Positions 8,204 through 17,335 of a DNA stretch of 64,000 nt are shown piece after piece (within the stretch, counting starts at the first letter, position 1; every line of letters starts with the position of its first letter). The translations under genes and the position numbers were made by a program. Below the pieces are notes generated by a model. That model was not told the origin of the DNA and made no database searches. It was given only the letters and a program-made list of their open reading frames with translations. Source of the stretch: Sporosarcina cyprini (GTDB taxonomy: Bacteria; Bacillota; Bacilli; Bacillales_A; Planococcaceae); contig NZ_JAKMHX010000032.1 of the NCBI RefSeq assembly GCF_022048975.1, positions 62,001 through 126,000 on the forward strand, written 5' to 3'.

Positions 8204-8455
8204 AATTCCATCCTCCAATAAAGAAATTGATAGATTTACAAAGTCTTTTCATAAATCCGTCTATCATTATAGCAAGAAAACATATTAGAATGAGACAAGA
8301 GATAGAAAAATCTCTCTGGTATTTTCAGGGAAGCTACTTTATTCATTCGCTCGCTAAAATAATTCGTTAGTCGAAAATAAACTATATCAACCTGCTATAT
8401 TTTCCTTTATAATTAAAATAATCTAAACATTTCATCTGTCACTGGGGGATTTCAA

Positions 8456-10057
8456 ATGGACTACTTGTACAACCCGTACTCGACGATTCGCCATGCGGCT
8501 TTCGCCCGAAAAGGGATGGTCGCGACGTCGCAGCCGCTTGCCGCGCAAGCAGGAATCGAGATCATGCAAAAAGGCGGGAATGCGATAGATGCCGCAATTG
8601 CGACTGCGGCGGCACTGACTGTGGTGGAACCGACTTCAAATGGAATTGGGGGAGACGCCTTTGCGCTAGTTTGGATGAAAGATGAATTGCATGGCCTTAA
8701 TGCATCTGGTCCAGCACCTGAAAGGCTGACGCTGGAAGCAATGAGAGAAGCGGGGTATGGAAAGATTCCGACATACGGATTTAAACCTATTACGGTGCCG
8801 GGCGTACCGAAAGCGTGGGCAGAGCTGGCAAAACGTTTTGGAAACCTTCCTCTTATCGAATCGCTGGCCCCGGCTATTCGTTATGCGGAAGAAGGATTCC
8901 CGCTGACACCGATCCTCGGTAAATATTGGCGTATAGCCTACAACAAATTCAAGGCGCAGGATTCCAGTGAATTTGACGATTGGTTCAAAACGTTCGCCAC
9001 GGATGGGCACCCGCCTGCGACTGGGGACATGTGGAAGTCGCCGGGGCATGCGAAGACACTTCGATTGATTGGTGAAACAGATGCCGATGCCTTCTACACC
9101 GGTGAATTGGCGGATGCAATTGATGCTCATGTTGCCGGCCATAATGGCTATTTGCGCAAATCTGATCTCGCAAAGTATAAAGTGGAGTGGGTCAATCCAA
9201 TATCGACAAATTACAAAGGGTACGATGTGTGGGAGATTCCTCCGAGCGGCCAGGGGGTCGTGACGCTGATGGCACTTAATATATTCTCAGAATTAAGCCC
9301 GGCTGTTCCAAATACAGTAAAAACGCTGCATGAACAGATCGAGGCAATGAAGCTGGCATTCGTTGACGGGAAGGCGTTCATTACCGAAGAACGAGATATG
9401 CCCATTAACGTGGAGCATTTATTATCAACGGAATACGCAAAAAAGCGTGCGCAACTCATTACAGACCGCGCGGCAGTACCCGAGCCATATGATTTGCCGA
9501 AAAGCGGCACGGTTTACTTGGCTGCTGCGGATGAAGAAGGGAATATGGTGTCTTTCATCCAATCGAATTATATGGGGTTCGGCTCCGGCATTGTTGTGCC
9601 GGGAACAGGCATCGCATTGCAGAACCGGGGTGTCGACTTCTCGCTCGATCCGAGCCATCCGAATGTGCTGAAGCCAGGTAAACGTTCGTTCAATACGATC
9701 ATCCCTGGATTTTTAACGAAAAATGGACAGGCAATCGGGCCATTCGGGATAATGGGCGGGTTCATGCAGCCGCAAGGGCACTTCCAGGTCGTCATCAACA
9801 CGATCGACTATGAATTGAATCCGCAAGCGACGCTCGACGCACCTCGTTGGCAGTGGATTGTAGGAAATAAAGTCCATGTCGAGCCGAATTTCCCTAACCA
9901 CTTGGCGCAGGCGCTCACCCGCCTTGGCCATGAGATTGTACCGACGCTCGACAACGGTTCGTTCGGGCGTGGCCAAATCATTTGGCGAAATCCGGAGACA
10001 GGCGTGCTCGCAGGCGGGACGGAGTCAAGGACGGATGGGACGATTGCGGTTTGGTGA
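8456..10057 (+). CDS. ywrD: YwrD-type gamma-glutamyltransferase family protein
   Basis: A 533-residue Ntn-hydrolase of the gamma-glutamyltransferase family, very close in sequence pattern to B. subtilis YwrD. GGNAIDAA and EPTSNGIGGDAF mark the N-terminal part. The autoprocessing nucleophile is Thr352 in KSGTVYLA, followed by FGSGIVVPGTG and GGFMQPQGH of the small subunit. There is no signal peptide, so unlike the secreted Ggt it is probably cytoplasmic. It would hydrolyse gamma-glutamyl amides such as glutathione-like or gamma-glutamyl peptide substrates; the true substrate is unknown. A TATAAT at 8408 is a possible -10. It stands alone, divergent from the nuclease. Confidence 0.92.
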   Translation: MDYLYNPYSTIRHAAFARKGMVATSQPLAAQAGIEIMQKGGNAIDAAIATAAALTVVEPTSNGIGGDAFALVWMKDELHGLNASGPAPERLTLEAMREAGYGKIPTYGFKPITVPGVPKAWAELAKRFGNLPLIESLAPAIRYAEEGFPLTPILGKYWRIAYNKFKAQDSSEFDDWFKTFATDGHPPATGDMWKSPGHAKTLRLIGETDADAFYTGELADAIDAHVAGHNGYLRKSDLAKYKVEWVNPISTNYKGYDVWEIPPSGQGVVTLMALNIFSELSPAVPNTVKTLHEQIEAMKLAFVDGKAFITEERDMPINVEHLLSTEYAKKRAQLITDRAAVPEPYDLPKSGTVYLAAADEEGNMVSFIQSNYMGFGSGIVVPGTGIALQNRGVDFSLDPSHPNVLKPGKRSFNTIIPGFLTKNGQAIGPFGIMGGFMQPQGHFQVVINTIDYELNPQATLDAPRWQWIVGNKVHVEPNFPNHLAQALTRLGHEIVPTLDNGSFGRGQIIWRNPETGVLAGGTESRTDGTIAVW

Positions 10058-10105
10058 GTAAAAAAGAGAAAACGCCAGGACATAGTTGTCACTGACGCTT
10101 TGCTC

Positions 10106-12067
10106 TTACACTGTAAATCGTTCAATCGCCGTGTTCAGCTCTTCACTTAATTCTGTTAAGGTTACGGCTGAAGCAGTCACGGTTTGAATGGCTCGCAACT
10201 GTTCGTCTGTTGAAGCGCTCACTTCTTCGCAGGCTGCGGCTGTTTCTTCGGCTGTCGCAGCCATCGTTTGAATGGTTTGGGCCACTTCGTTTTTCAACAG
10301 GGCAACTCGCTCAATTTCGTTTAATACAGATTGGATGGAGACTTGCATCGTTTCCATAAGACTTGAGAGATGATTGAAAGTCAACTCGGTTTCTTGGACG
10401 ACGCCTCCCTGCAGTTTAAACGCGGAAATTGTTTCTTCTAATTGTCTAGACGTATTTTGTGAGCCGTCCATCAGTGCTTGAATTACATTTTTCACTTCAT
10501 CTGTGGCTCTGGTTGATTGTTCCGCCAGCTTGCGGACTTCTTCTGCCACAACGGCAAACCCTTTTCCGTGTTCACCGGCCCGTGCCGCTTCAATGCTTGC
10601 ATTTAGGGCGAGGAGGTTGGTTTGGGTTGAAATACCTGTAATGGTATCCATAATGCCGCCAATTGCCGCCACTCTATCATTCAGTTCATTGAAACCGTCA
10701 ACCATAGCACGGAATTGTTCTGCAGAAGATGTAAACGAATTGTTTAAACCCATCATTTGAACTTGTCCATCTTCATTCATCGTTTTCGTTTGACCGGCAA
10801 TTTGAGCCATCATTTCTGCTTTCTTGATAATCTCATTAATTTGCATCCCTAGACCTTCCGCCCGTTCTGCCACCATCTCAGAGTCTTCTGCAGATTTTGC
10901 GGCGCCTCCTGCAATCTCGGAAACCGCATGAGCTACTTCAGCACTGGATGCACTTGTCTCTTCAGCTACTGCACTTAGATTTTCTGAACTGGACCGGACA
11001 TTTCCGGCAGTTAATCGGACAACTGAGATAATGGTATTCATCTCATCAATCATTGTGTTAAAGTTGGCACTAAGCTCACCAATTTCATCTTTAGACTTAC
11101 TTTCAGACCTCACAGTCAAGTCACCCTTTGCCACAGTATCCATTAACTTGCGTAATCGGCCGATCGGTTTTGTCATCTGCTGTACCGTAAAAAATAATGC
11201 GGACAATATGATGGCTAATGTGATGACCGCAATGATGAGCATCGAATTGCGCAAGGATGTTGCCAGTCCGTATACTTCACTTTCATTGTACACTGCACCT
11301 ACTTTCCACCCGAACACAGGCATTGTCGTATAGACATTAATCTGCTGCACGCCTTTTTCATCAGTGAAATGAGTTACACCAGCTTCTTTTTCATAGAGCG
11401 CTCGAACGTCAGGAAGATCCATTAGATTCTCACCGGCTTTAGTCGAATGAGAAATGGCGGTCCCGGTTTGATCATACAGCACGGGGTAGCCTCCATAGCC
11501 AAGATCAACACTTGAAAGTTCCTCTTGAACAGCGGCTAGTTGGATGTCAAGAGCTGCAACACCAACCAACTTGTCTTGGATCACAACCGCTTTCGAAGCG
11601 GTGATGACAAAATCTCCAGAGGCTTTGTCCAAGTAAGGCTCAGACCAATGAATTGTCTGCGGAGAAGCAGCGGCTTCTTGATACCACGATCTGGTTGTTG
11701 GATCAAAGCTGTCGCCGAGATCACTGTGGGGAACGATTGTCAGTTCCCTTTCAGTTGATGCGAAATACACAGCAGACGCGCCGTGGTAGGAAGTTAGAAA
11801 TTGAGAAAAGGTACGTTCCATTTCTGCGGATTCATTGTTATGGAAGAAGGCTGAATTCACAAGGAAGTCCAATCCCTTTTCATATTGCAATAAATAATTG
11901 GTAATGCCGTAGCTCATTTCTTCCACTATGGGAGAACTGGCCTGAATCATGTTAACGGAGGATTGCTTCTTCGCTTGGTCATTCGTCATAAAAGTCATAA
12001 GGGATATGCCCAAAATAAATAGGAGTGCGACAGTAAAAGTAATTTTCATTTTAATGGATTTGAACAT
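10106..12067 (-). CDS. dCache methyl-accepting chemotaxis protein, probable amino-acid receptor
   Basis: A 653-residue chemoreceptor. TM1 is residues 7-27, the extracellular double-Cache domain runs 35-265, TM2 is 275-295, and a HAMP domain follows ([11 protein letters not shown]). The cytoplasmic helical hairpin has the intact tip [19 protein letters not shown] and a C-terminal methylation helix. The Cache domain has R126-x-W128-Y129 and D174, fitting the amino-acid-binding signature of dCache_1 receptors, so a free amino acid is the likely ligand (inference). It is transcribed alone, convergent with ywrD. A CCCTATAA at about -70 is a weak sigma-D candidate. Confidence 0.93.
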   Translation of the reverse strand: MFKSIKMKITFTVALLFILGISLMTFMTNDQAKKQSSVNMIQASSPIVEEMSYGITNYLLQYEKGLDFLVNSAFFHNNESAEMERTFSQFLTSYHGASAVYFASTERELTIVPHSDLGDSFDPTTRSWYQEAAASPQTIHWSEPYLDKASGDFVITASKAVVIQDKLVGVAALDIQLAAVQEELSSVDLGYGGYPVLYDQTGTAISHSTKAGENLMDLPDVRALYEKEAGVTHFTDEKGVQQINVYTTMPVFGWKVGAVYNESEVYGLATSLRNSMLIIAVITLAIILSALFFTVQQMTKPIGRLRKLMDTVAKGDLTVRSESKSKDEIGELSANFNTMIDEMNTIISVVRLTAGNVRSSSENLSAVAEETSASSAEVAHAVSEIAGGAAKSAEDSEMVAERAEGLGMQINEIIKKAEMMAQIAGQTKTMNEDGQVQMMGLNNSFTSSAEQFRAMVDGFNELNDRVAAIGGIMDTITGISTQTNLLALNASIEAARAGEHGKGFAVVAEEVRKLAEQSTRATDEVKNVIQALMDGSQNTSRQLEETISAFKLQGGVVQETELTFNHLSSLMETMQVSIQSVLNEIERVALLKNEVAQTIQTMAATAEETAAACEEVSASTDEQLRAIQTVTASAVTLTELSEELNTAIERFTV

Positions 12068-12235
12068 AGGATAATCCTCTCTAAAAGTAGTTACTCTATT
12101 ATTTCGTCATCACATGAAGAAGTTTGAATAGTTATAGGGGTTGTAAAATATACCATTTTGAAACGTCCCCTACGGTGCTGATATGCGAGCAAGTCAACAT
12201 ATACTCATGTAAAAAGGATTGGAGTTGATTCACAA

Positions 12236-12943
12236 ATGAAACCATTGATTGGAATCACGACGGATCTAACAGAAGGGCCGAAACAATTTCTTCATGATGC
12301 GTACATACATGCCATTATTCAAGCAGGGGGGGTGCCGCTTCTCGTTCCAGCTGGAGTTGGACAGGATGTGAAGCGAATTGAGGAATCACTGGATGGGTTA
12401 GTGCTGTCAGGAGGGGATGATGTTGATCCTTATTTGTTTGATGAAGAACCACATGCGAATCTTGGCAAAGTGACGCCTGAACGCGATGAAATGGAAATGG
12501 CCCTGGCACGGCAATTTTTGAATGCCGACAAGCCAATATTAAGTATTTGTAGAGGGATGCAGCTATTGAATATCGTCTGCGGAGGAACCGTCTATCAAGA
12601 TCTAACAGCCCAGCACGCAGGGCCATTGATTCAACATAAGCAACATGCTGCAAAAAGCCATGCTTCCCATGCTGTTTCGCTTACAAAGGATAGTATATTG
12701 CACCAACTTGCGGCGCGGGTTGAAATACGTGTGAATTCATTTCATCATCAAGCTGTCTGCGATGTGGCTAGCCCTTTTGTGATAACTGGACGGTCAAAAG
12801 ATGGAGTGATTGAGGCGATGGAGAGTACAAAGCATCGGTTTGTCCTAGGTGTCCAATGGCATCCAGAAGAGTTATGTGCGTCTGGAGACCCAATCTCCCG
12901 ACGATTATTTGAAGTTTTTATTAAAAAGTGTTCAAATCTGTAA
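12236..12943 (+). CDS. gamma-glutamyl-gamma-aminobutyrate hydrolase family protein (class I amidotransferase)
   Basis: A 235-residue peptidase C26 / PuuD-like enzyme. The glutamine amidotransferase triad is complete: Cys105 in SICRGMQL, His209 and Glu211 in VQWHPEE. LSGGDDVDP near residue 61 is typical of this family. It hydrolyses gamma-glutamyl amides such as gamma-glutamyl-GABA in polyamine breakdown, or related spermidine or glutamyl-amine conjugates; no put/puu genes are adjacent, so the substrate is open. The start has GGAG upstream. It is a single gene between two chemotaxis genes. Confidence 0.9.
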   Translation: MKPLIGITTDLTEGPKQFLHDAYIHAIIQAGGVPLLVPAGVGQDVKRIEESLDGLVLSGGDDVDPYLFDEEPHANLGKVTPERDEMEMALARQFLNADKPILSICRGMQLLNIVCGGTVYQDLTAQHAGPLIQHKQHAAKSHASHAVSLTKDSILHQLAARVEIRVNSFHHQAVCDVASPFVITGRSKDGVIEAMESTKHRFVLGVQWHPEELCASGDPISRRLFEVFIKKCSNL

Positions 12944-12962
12944 TAAATTCCATAGAATTAGT

Positions 12963-12989
12963 TCAACTATCCTAATAATTAGTCGATGA
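12963..12989 (+). promoter_or_regulatory. candidate sigma-D promoter of the globin-sensor gene
   Basis: TCAA at 12963-12966, a 15-base spacer, and GTCGATGA at 12982-12989, compared with the sigma-D consensus TAAA-N15-GCCGATAA (3/4 and 6/8 matches). The same TCAA variant with N15 is found upstream of flaG. Confidence 0.5.
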
Positions 12990-13026
12990 ATAACGTAAGA
13001 AGTATGATTTTCGAGAGGAGATACGG

Positions 13027-14319
13027 ATGAAGATTAGCGATCGGCTTTCAAATGGATTGTGGGATAATCAAGGGTCTGGTGAGATAGATAAGTGGGTACC
13101 AAATTTTAATGGAATGGATCATCATTTTGAAGTTATCGGTCTTTCACGTTCGGATTTAGAGGAAATTAAACAGCTAGGTGTCCTATTAGAGCCCTATTTG
13201 GATGAGGTACTCCTCCAGTTCGTTACCAAGCTACAAAGCATTCCAGATGTCGGGGAATTCATAGAAGAGAATTGTTCGATGGAAGGTTTGACGATGCAAC
13301 TGACGAATCAGGTAAAAGATATGCTGAATGGGGAATTCGAAAAGGACGCTTTCCGAAAGAGATTGATTGCAGGGAAAGTTCAAGATAATAATGGCATGCA
13401 GCCGCAATGGTATTGGGCGTCTTTCCATATGCTGCAAAATGGATTAGTTGATCTGATTTCCAATATGATGGTGAATCGGGAGGATGCGAGCCACTATATT
13501 CGGGTTCTACTGAAGGTTTTTAATTTGAAACAACAGCTAATTTTAAGTGAATATCATGCCCAATCCGTTCAGGGAATCCAAAGCAAAAATGACAGAGTGA
13601 ACAAGGAAATCAAAACAGACATCGGAACGACAAGTGAGAACCTGCAAGTGATCAGTCAACATGTCCAGCTAGCCATGAGAAAAGTGAAACAGCAAGGGGA
13701 GCAGGCTGCCAGCGCAATGGAACAGTCCGAAAGAAATTCGTCTGCAACGCAGCTGTTAGCAGTCGCCGGGCGAGAAGAGACCCAGCGGCTGGGGAAAGAA
13801 ATGCAACAAATCAAATCCCGTATTTCTGACGTGCAGCAGTTGTTTAGAGTAGTGAAAGAATCTTCTTGGGAAGTCATCGAAATCATCGACATCGTAAAAA
13901 CGATAACGGACAATATTAATTTATTGGCCCTTCGGGTAGAGGCCGAAGCCATCCCATTTATTCCTAGGGATTTGAAGAACGAGCGAGTCGCACAGGAAAT
14001 CCGGAACCTGTCAGACGAAACGAGAGAATCCATCTTTCGCATGATTCAGTTAATCCGCCTGAATCATCGGTTCATGGACGGAATGGTCCAGACACTAACC
14101 ATGGCAGACGAACAAATGGAAGTTGGATTGGAAAGCTCCAGACAAACGAAGGGTACCTTTAATGAAATCATCGCGGGAATGGACGAGAACTTGCATCTGG
14201 TGGAGGACACAACAGCGGCCATTGAAATGCTTCTGGAAGAGATGAAGGAGTATCAAGCCGTCATCGAGAACATCGCAGTGACCGTTGAAGAACTGAACGA
14301 AACCGCAAGCCGGTTATAA
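13027..14319 (+). CDS. globin-coupled sensor-like chemoreceptor, heme ligand and signalling tip degenerate
   Basis: A 430-residue soluble protein laid out like HemAT: an N-terminal protoglobin-type domain (about 30-180) and a C-terminal helical methyl-accepting-like domain (about 190-430). The proximal F-helix signature is recognisable (GMQPQWYWASF, 123-133), but the position of the heme histidine is Gln119 (VQDNNG against VHVRIG in HemAT). The hairpin tip at 297-333 is also altered: NLLAL is kept, then [21 protein letters not shown] is replaced by RVEAEAIPFIPRDLKNERVAQE. It therefore probably does not bind heme normally and may not activate CheA. It lies just upstream of flaG-fliD, where B. 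subtilis has hag. Confidence 0.8.
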   Translation: MKISDRLSNGLWDNQGSGEIDKWVPNFNGMDHHFEVIGLSRSDLEEIKQLGVLLEPYLDEVLLQFVTKLQSIPDVGEFIEENCSMEGLTMQLTNQVKDMLNGEFEKDAFRKRLIAGKVQDNNGMQPQWYWASFHMLQNGLVDLISNMMVNREDASHYIRVLLKVFNLKQQLILSEYHAQSVQGIQSKNDRVNKEIKTDIGTTSENLQVISQHVQLAMRKVKQQGEQAASAMEQSERNSSATQLLAVAGREETQRLGKEMQQIKSRISDVQQLFRVVKESSWEVIEIIDIVKTITDNINLLALRVEAEAIPFIPRDLKNERVAQEIRNLSDETRESIFRMIQLIRLNHRFMDGMVQTLTMADEQMEVGLESSRQTKGTFNEIIAGMDENLHLVEDTTAAIEMLLEEMKEYQAVIENIAVTVEELNETASRL

Positions 14320-14348
14320 ACCCGATGTGAACCAGACCTCGGGTTTTT
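14318..14348 (+). terminator. terminator after the globin-sensor gene
   Basis: An 8-bp stem (AAACCCGA / TCGGGTTT) with a T tail just after the stop codon. Confidence 0.7.
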
Positions 14349-14390
14349 GGCCGTATTCGAAAAGAAAAGCCAATTTTCCTGCCCGTCCTC

Positions 14391-14417
14391 TCAACTTCAT
14401 CCAAAACAAACCGATAC
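14391..14417 (+). promoter_or_regulatory. candidate sigma-D promoter of flaG-fliD-fliS-fliT
   Basis: TCAA at 14391-14394, N15, then ACCGATAC at 14410-14417 (consensus TAAA-N15-GCCGATAA; 3/4 and 6/8). It lies between the upstream terminator and flaG, where a late flagellar promoter is expected. Confidence 0.6.
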
Positions 14418-14457
14418 ATACAATAACGAAGTTCACAAGTACAGGAGGATTGGGATT

Positions 14458-14826
14458 ATGGTTGGACGCATTGGAGGAAGCACCGTACCGCAAATCGGTT
14501 CAAGTGCAGAAAGTGCAGCGCCAGAAACAAATTTCATGGTGGAGGAAGTGCAAGCCATCTCCGCACAAGTACAGGAACGAGCCAGCAACGAACAGCCACT
14601 GCCCGTTGAAAAAGCACAGCAAATGACGGACAGCATGAACAATTTTCTGGAGAGCGTCAACACCCAACTGCGCTTTAAACTCCATGACAAACTGAACGAA
14701 TACTACGTAACGATCGTCGACTCAAAAACAGACGAAGTCGTCCGCGAAATCCCTTCCAAGAAACTCATGGACATCTACGCCGCCATGAAGGAATTTGTCG
14801 GACTACTCATCGACCACAAGATTTAA
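14458..14826 (+). CDS. flaG: FlaG-family flagellar protein
   Basis: 122 residues from ATG 14458, which has AGGAGG at 14443; a longer open frame upstream of it crosses the promoter and is not used. The C-terminal half carries the FlaG pattern (LRFKLHDKLNEYYVTIVD, then REIPSKKLMD). FlaG proteins influence flagellar filament length or assembly, but the mechanism is not settled. The gene heads the flaG-fliD-fliS-fliT operon, the same order as yvyC-fliD-fliS-fliT in B. subtilis. It ends 15 bases before fliD. Confidence 0.88.
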   Translation: MVGRIGGSTVPQIGSSAESAAPETNFMVEEVQAISAQVQERASNEQPLPVEKAQQMTDSMNNFLESVNTQLRFKLHDKLNEYYVTIVDSKTDEVVREIPSKKLMDIYAAMKEFVGLLIDHKI

Positions 14827-14841
14827 GGGGGACTAAATGAT

Positions 14842-16323
14842 ATGCGAATTGGTGGACTAGCATCCGGAATGGATACGGAATCAATAATAAAGGATATGAT
14901 GAAAGCGAATCGTATACCTTTAGATAAGATTACACAAAAGAAACAATATTTAGAGTGGCAGTTGGATGATTACCGAGCAGTGAATCGTCAGTTATTCAAT
15001 TTTAGCCAAAATACGTTTGATAATATGATTCTTTCAACGAACTTTAATCAAAAAACGGTAACCGTTTCATCTCCTGATGATGTGGCAATCAAGAATATTT
15101 CTTCTTCTAGCGAGTTTTCTGGTACGATTGAAATTCATCAGTTGGCTAAGAATGCTACGATGCAAGGGACAGAAATTGCTAATGCAAAAGGCAATTCTGA
15201 CAGTCTAACGCTATCTGAATTGGGAATAAGTACAACTAGAATAACTATTAATGCCATTGATAAAAATGGTAAAATGCCAACAGAAGCTATAACGCTAGAT
15301 TTTGATTCATCAAAGGACACAATTAAGTCGGTTATAGAAAGAATTAACAAAGAAACAGGAGTCAATGCTTTTTTTGATTCGTACACTGGGAAGATTGGAA
15401 TCACAGCAAAAAATAGTGGCGATATTCAAGGGGGAAGTGAAATTGTCATTTCGGGTACCTTGGCAAATGATTTAGGAATTACTGGTGCATCGAATAATGG
15501 TCAAAATGCTGATTTTACATTCAATGGACTCAGAACTCAACGCTCGTCAAACACTTTCCAAATCAACGGTTTCGAGGTCAATCTAAAACAAGTTACCGCG
15601 GGGAAAGTGGTCACATTTAATTCCTCTCCAGATACAGACAAAATCTTCGATTCCATTGTAAAATACGTCGATGATTACAATAAGATGATAGAGGATTTGA
15701 ACAAACAAATTCGAGAACCTAAATACCGTTCATTCCAGCCGCTATCAGCAGAGCAGAAGAAAGAAATGAAAGAAAAAGAGATTGAGCTTTGGGAAGAGAA
15801 AGCAAAAAGCGGTACACTTCGAAACGACTCAGACATCTCTAGTATGTTGACAAAGATACGAACTGCATTGTCTTCAGCAGTAGGAGATATGAGTTTGAAA
15901 GACATAGGCATAACTACATCTAATAACTACTTGGATCATGGGAAATTAGTTATTAATGAAGATAAATTGAAAGAGGCAATTACTGCAGATCCATCTAAAG
16001 TACATCAGTTATTTGCAAAAGAAGTCGTCAAGGATGCAAATGGAAAAGTGACAGACCCAGGTGGCCTCGCCCAACAATTACGTACTATATCTAATGATAC
16101 TCAAAAATCAATCTCCGATCGTGCAGGTAAAACAGGGGCGGTAAACAATACATTTACCCTCGGTCGAACACTTGACGATATGAATAAACAAATCGATCGA
16201 TTTGAAGAGCGTCTTAAGATGACTGAAAACCGTCTTTGGAAGCAGTTCACCGCGATGGAGAATGCAATCCAGCGTGCAAATGCACAATCGGCGAACATGA
16301 TGAATATGTTTGGTGGACAGTAA
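14842..16323 (+). CDS. fliD: FliD, flagellar filament cap protein
   Basis: 493 residues. FliD forms the pentameric cap (HAP2) at the filament tip under which flagellin folds. The N-terminal helix MRIGGLASGMDTESII is the canonical start of the family, and the C-terminal coiled region ends with repeated QFTAMENAI-type helices. The middle region is the variable exposed part. Length is typical of Bacillales FliD. The gene is more AT-rich than its neighbours fliS and fliT, as is common for exposed filament proteins. GGGGGA lies upstream of ATG 14842. Confidence 0.96.
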   Translation: MRIGGLASGMDTESIIKDMMKANRIPLDKITQKKQYLEWQLDDYRAVNRQLFNFSQNTFDNMILSTNFNQKTVTVSSPDDVAIKNISSSSEFSGTIEIHQLAKNATMQGTEIANAKGNSDSLTLSELGISTTRITINAIDKNGKMPTEAITLDFDSSKDTIKSVIERINKETGVNAFFDSYTGKIGITAKNSGDIQGGSEIVISGTLANDLGITGASNNGQNADFTFNGLRTQRSSNTFQINGFEVNLKQVTAGKVVTFNSSPDTDKIFDSIVKYVDDYNKMIEDLNKQIREPKYRSFQPLSAEQKKEMKEKEIELWEEKAKSGTLRNDSDISSMLTKIRTALSSAVGDMSLKDIGITTSNNYLDHGKLVINEDKLKEAITADPSKVHQLFAKEVVKDANGKVTDPGGLAQQLRTISNDTQKSISDRAGKTGAVNNTFTLGRTLDDMNKQIDRFEERLKMTENRLWKQFTAMENAIQRANAQSANMMNMFGGQ

Positions 16324-16383
16324 GGACTAGTGAAATAATGTATTCCTTTTCTCTAGGAATCCCTTTAAAGGAGACAAGCAATA

Positions 16384-16785
16384 ATGGCAATAAATAATCC
16401 ATATGCAACGTATCAGAACAATTCGGTGAATACGTCGACACCTGGTGAGTTGACGTTGATGTTATATAATGGCTGTTTGAAATTTATTCAACAGGCGAAG
16501 AAGGCATTGGATCAAGGGAATATCGAAGAGAAGAACACGGCGACGCAAAAGGCGCAGGCCATCGTTTCGGAACTGATGGTGACGCTGGATACTTCGGTTC
16601 CGGTCGCTGGAAATATGATGATTTTGTACGAGTTTGTCAACAATCGTCTCTTGGAAGCAAATATTAAAAATGATGTGAACTACTATGACGAAGCGGCTTC
16701 CATCATCACGGAATTCCGCGATACGTGGAAGCAGGTTATTCAAATTAACCGGCAAAAACAATATGCCCACACGGATGAAGTATGA
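16384..16785 (+). CDS. fliS: FliS, flagellin export chaperone
   Basis: 133 residues. FliS is a cytoplasmic four-helix chaperone that binds the C-terminus of flagellin and delivers it to the export gate. The N-terminal ANNPYATYQNNSVNT-type segment and TPGELTLMLYNGCLKF are diagnostic. AAAGGAG precedes the start. The stop overlaps the ATG of fliT (ATGA), which indicates translational coupling. Confidence 0.96.
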   Translation: MAINNPYATYQNNSVNTSTPGELTLMLYNGCLKFIQQAKKALDQGNIEEKNTATQKAQAIVSELMVTLDTSVPVAGNMMILYEFVNNRLLEANIKNDVNYYDEAASIITEFRDTWKQVIQINRQKQYAHTDEV

Positions 16786-17135
16786 TCCGGCCGGCGATGA
16801 AGCGGTGGCAGGATGTGTCGAAGGAGCTCCTGCTCGCCACTGCTCAACTGGAGGAAGATCAGCGGGATTCGATCATTGACACAGTGGAACGGCTGCTCGA
16901 TGAGCGCGATATATTGCAAAGAGAAATGTTCCCTCCTTTTACGCCGGAGGAAGAAGTGGCAGGACGTGATTTGGTCGCCTTGGAAAAGCAGGTTCTTCAA
17001 TCGCTTACCTTGTATTCCAAACGGATCCGTGCAGATATTTCGGCAACGCAATCCAAGAAAGAGCATATGAAAAACTATGTTAATCCCTATGGGAAAGTGA
17101 CACGTGACGGTAGGTTTTATGATACAAAGCAATGA
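16782..17135 (+). CDS. fliT: FliT-like flagellar chaperone
   Basis: 117 residues, mostly alpha-helical, starting within the fliS stop. FliT proteins chaperone the cap protein FliD. Sequence conservation in this family is low; the assignment rests on size, the helical pattern (ERLLDERDILQREM) and the fixed position after fliS. A second start at M6 (16797) is possible. Confidence 0.8.
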   Translation: MIRPAMKRWQDVSKELLLATAQLEEDQRDSIIDTVERLLDERDILQREMFPPFTPEEEVAGRDLVALEKQVLQSLTLYSKRIRADISATQSKKEHMKNYVNPYGKVTRDGRFYDTKQ

Positions 17136-17142
17136 ACTAAAC

Positions 17143-17183
17143 AAGACTGTGACTTGGGTTTTCCAAGAGCGCAGTCTTTTTTG
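17143..17183 (+). terminator. terminator of the flaG-fliT operon
   Basis: AAGACTG / CAGTCTT outer stem enclosing an inner CTTGG / CCAAG stem, followed by TTTTTT. Confidence 0.8.
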
Positions 17184-17335
17184 TGTCCGGTTCCTTGTAG
17201 GACGACTATTTTATAATTTGCAATAAATGTTAATGGGAGTAACCGACTATATGAATGGTCATTCACCGATGATACGATAGACATACTAGTGGCATTGAAA
17301 CTGGAGTATGGATCATATGGTAAGGGGGAATGGCC

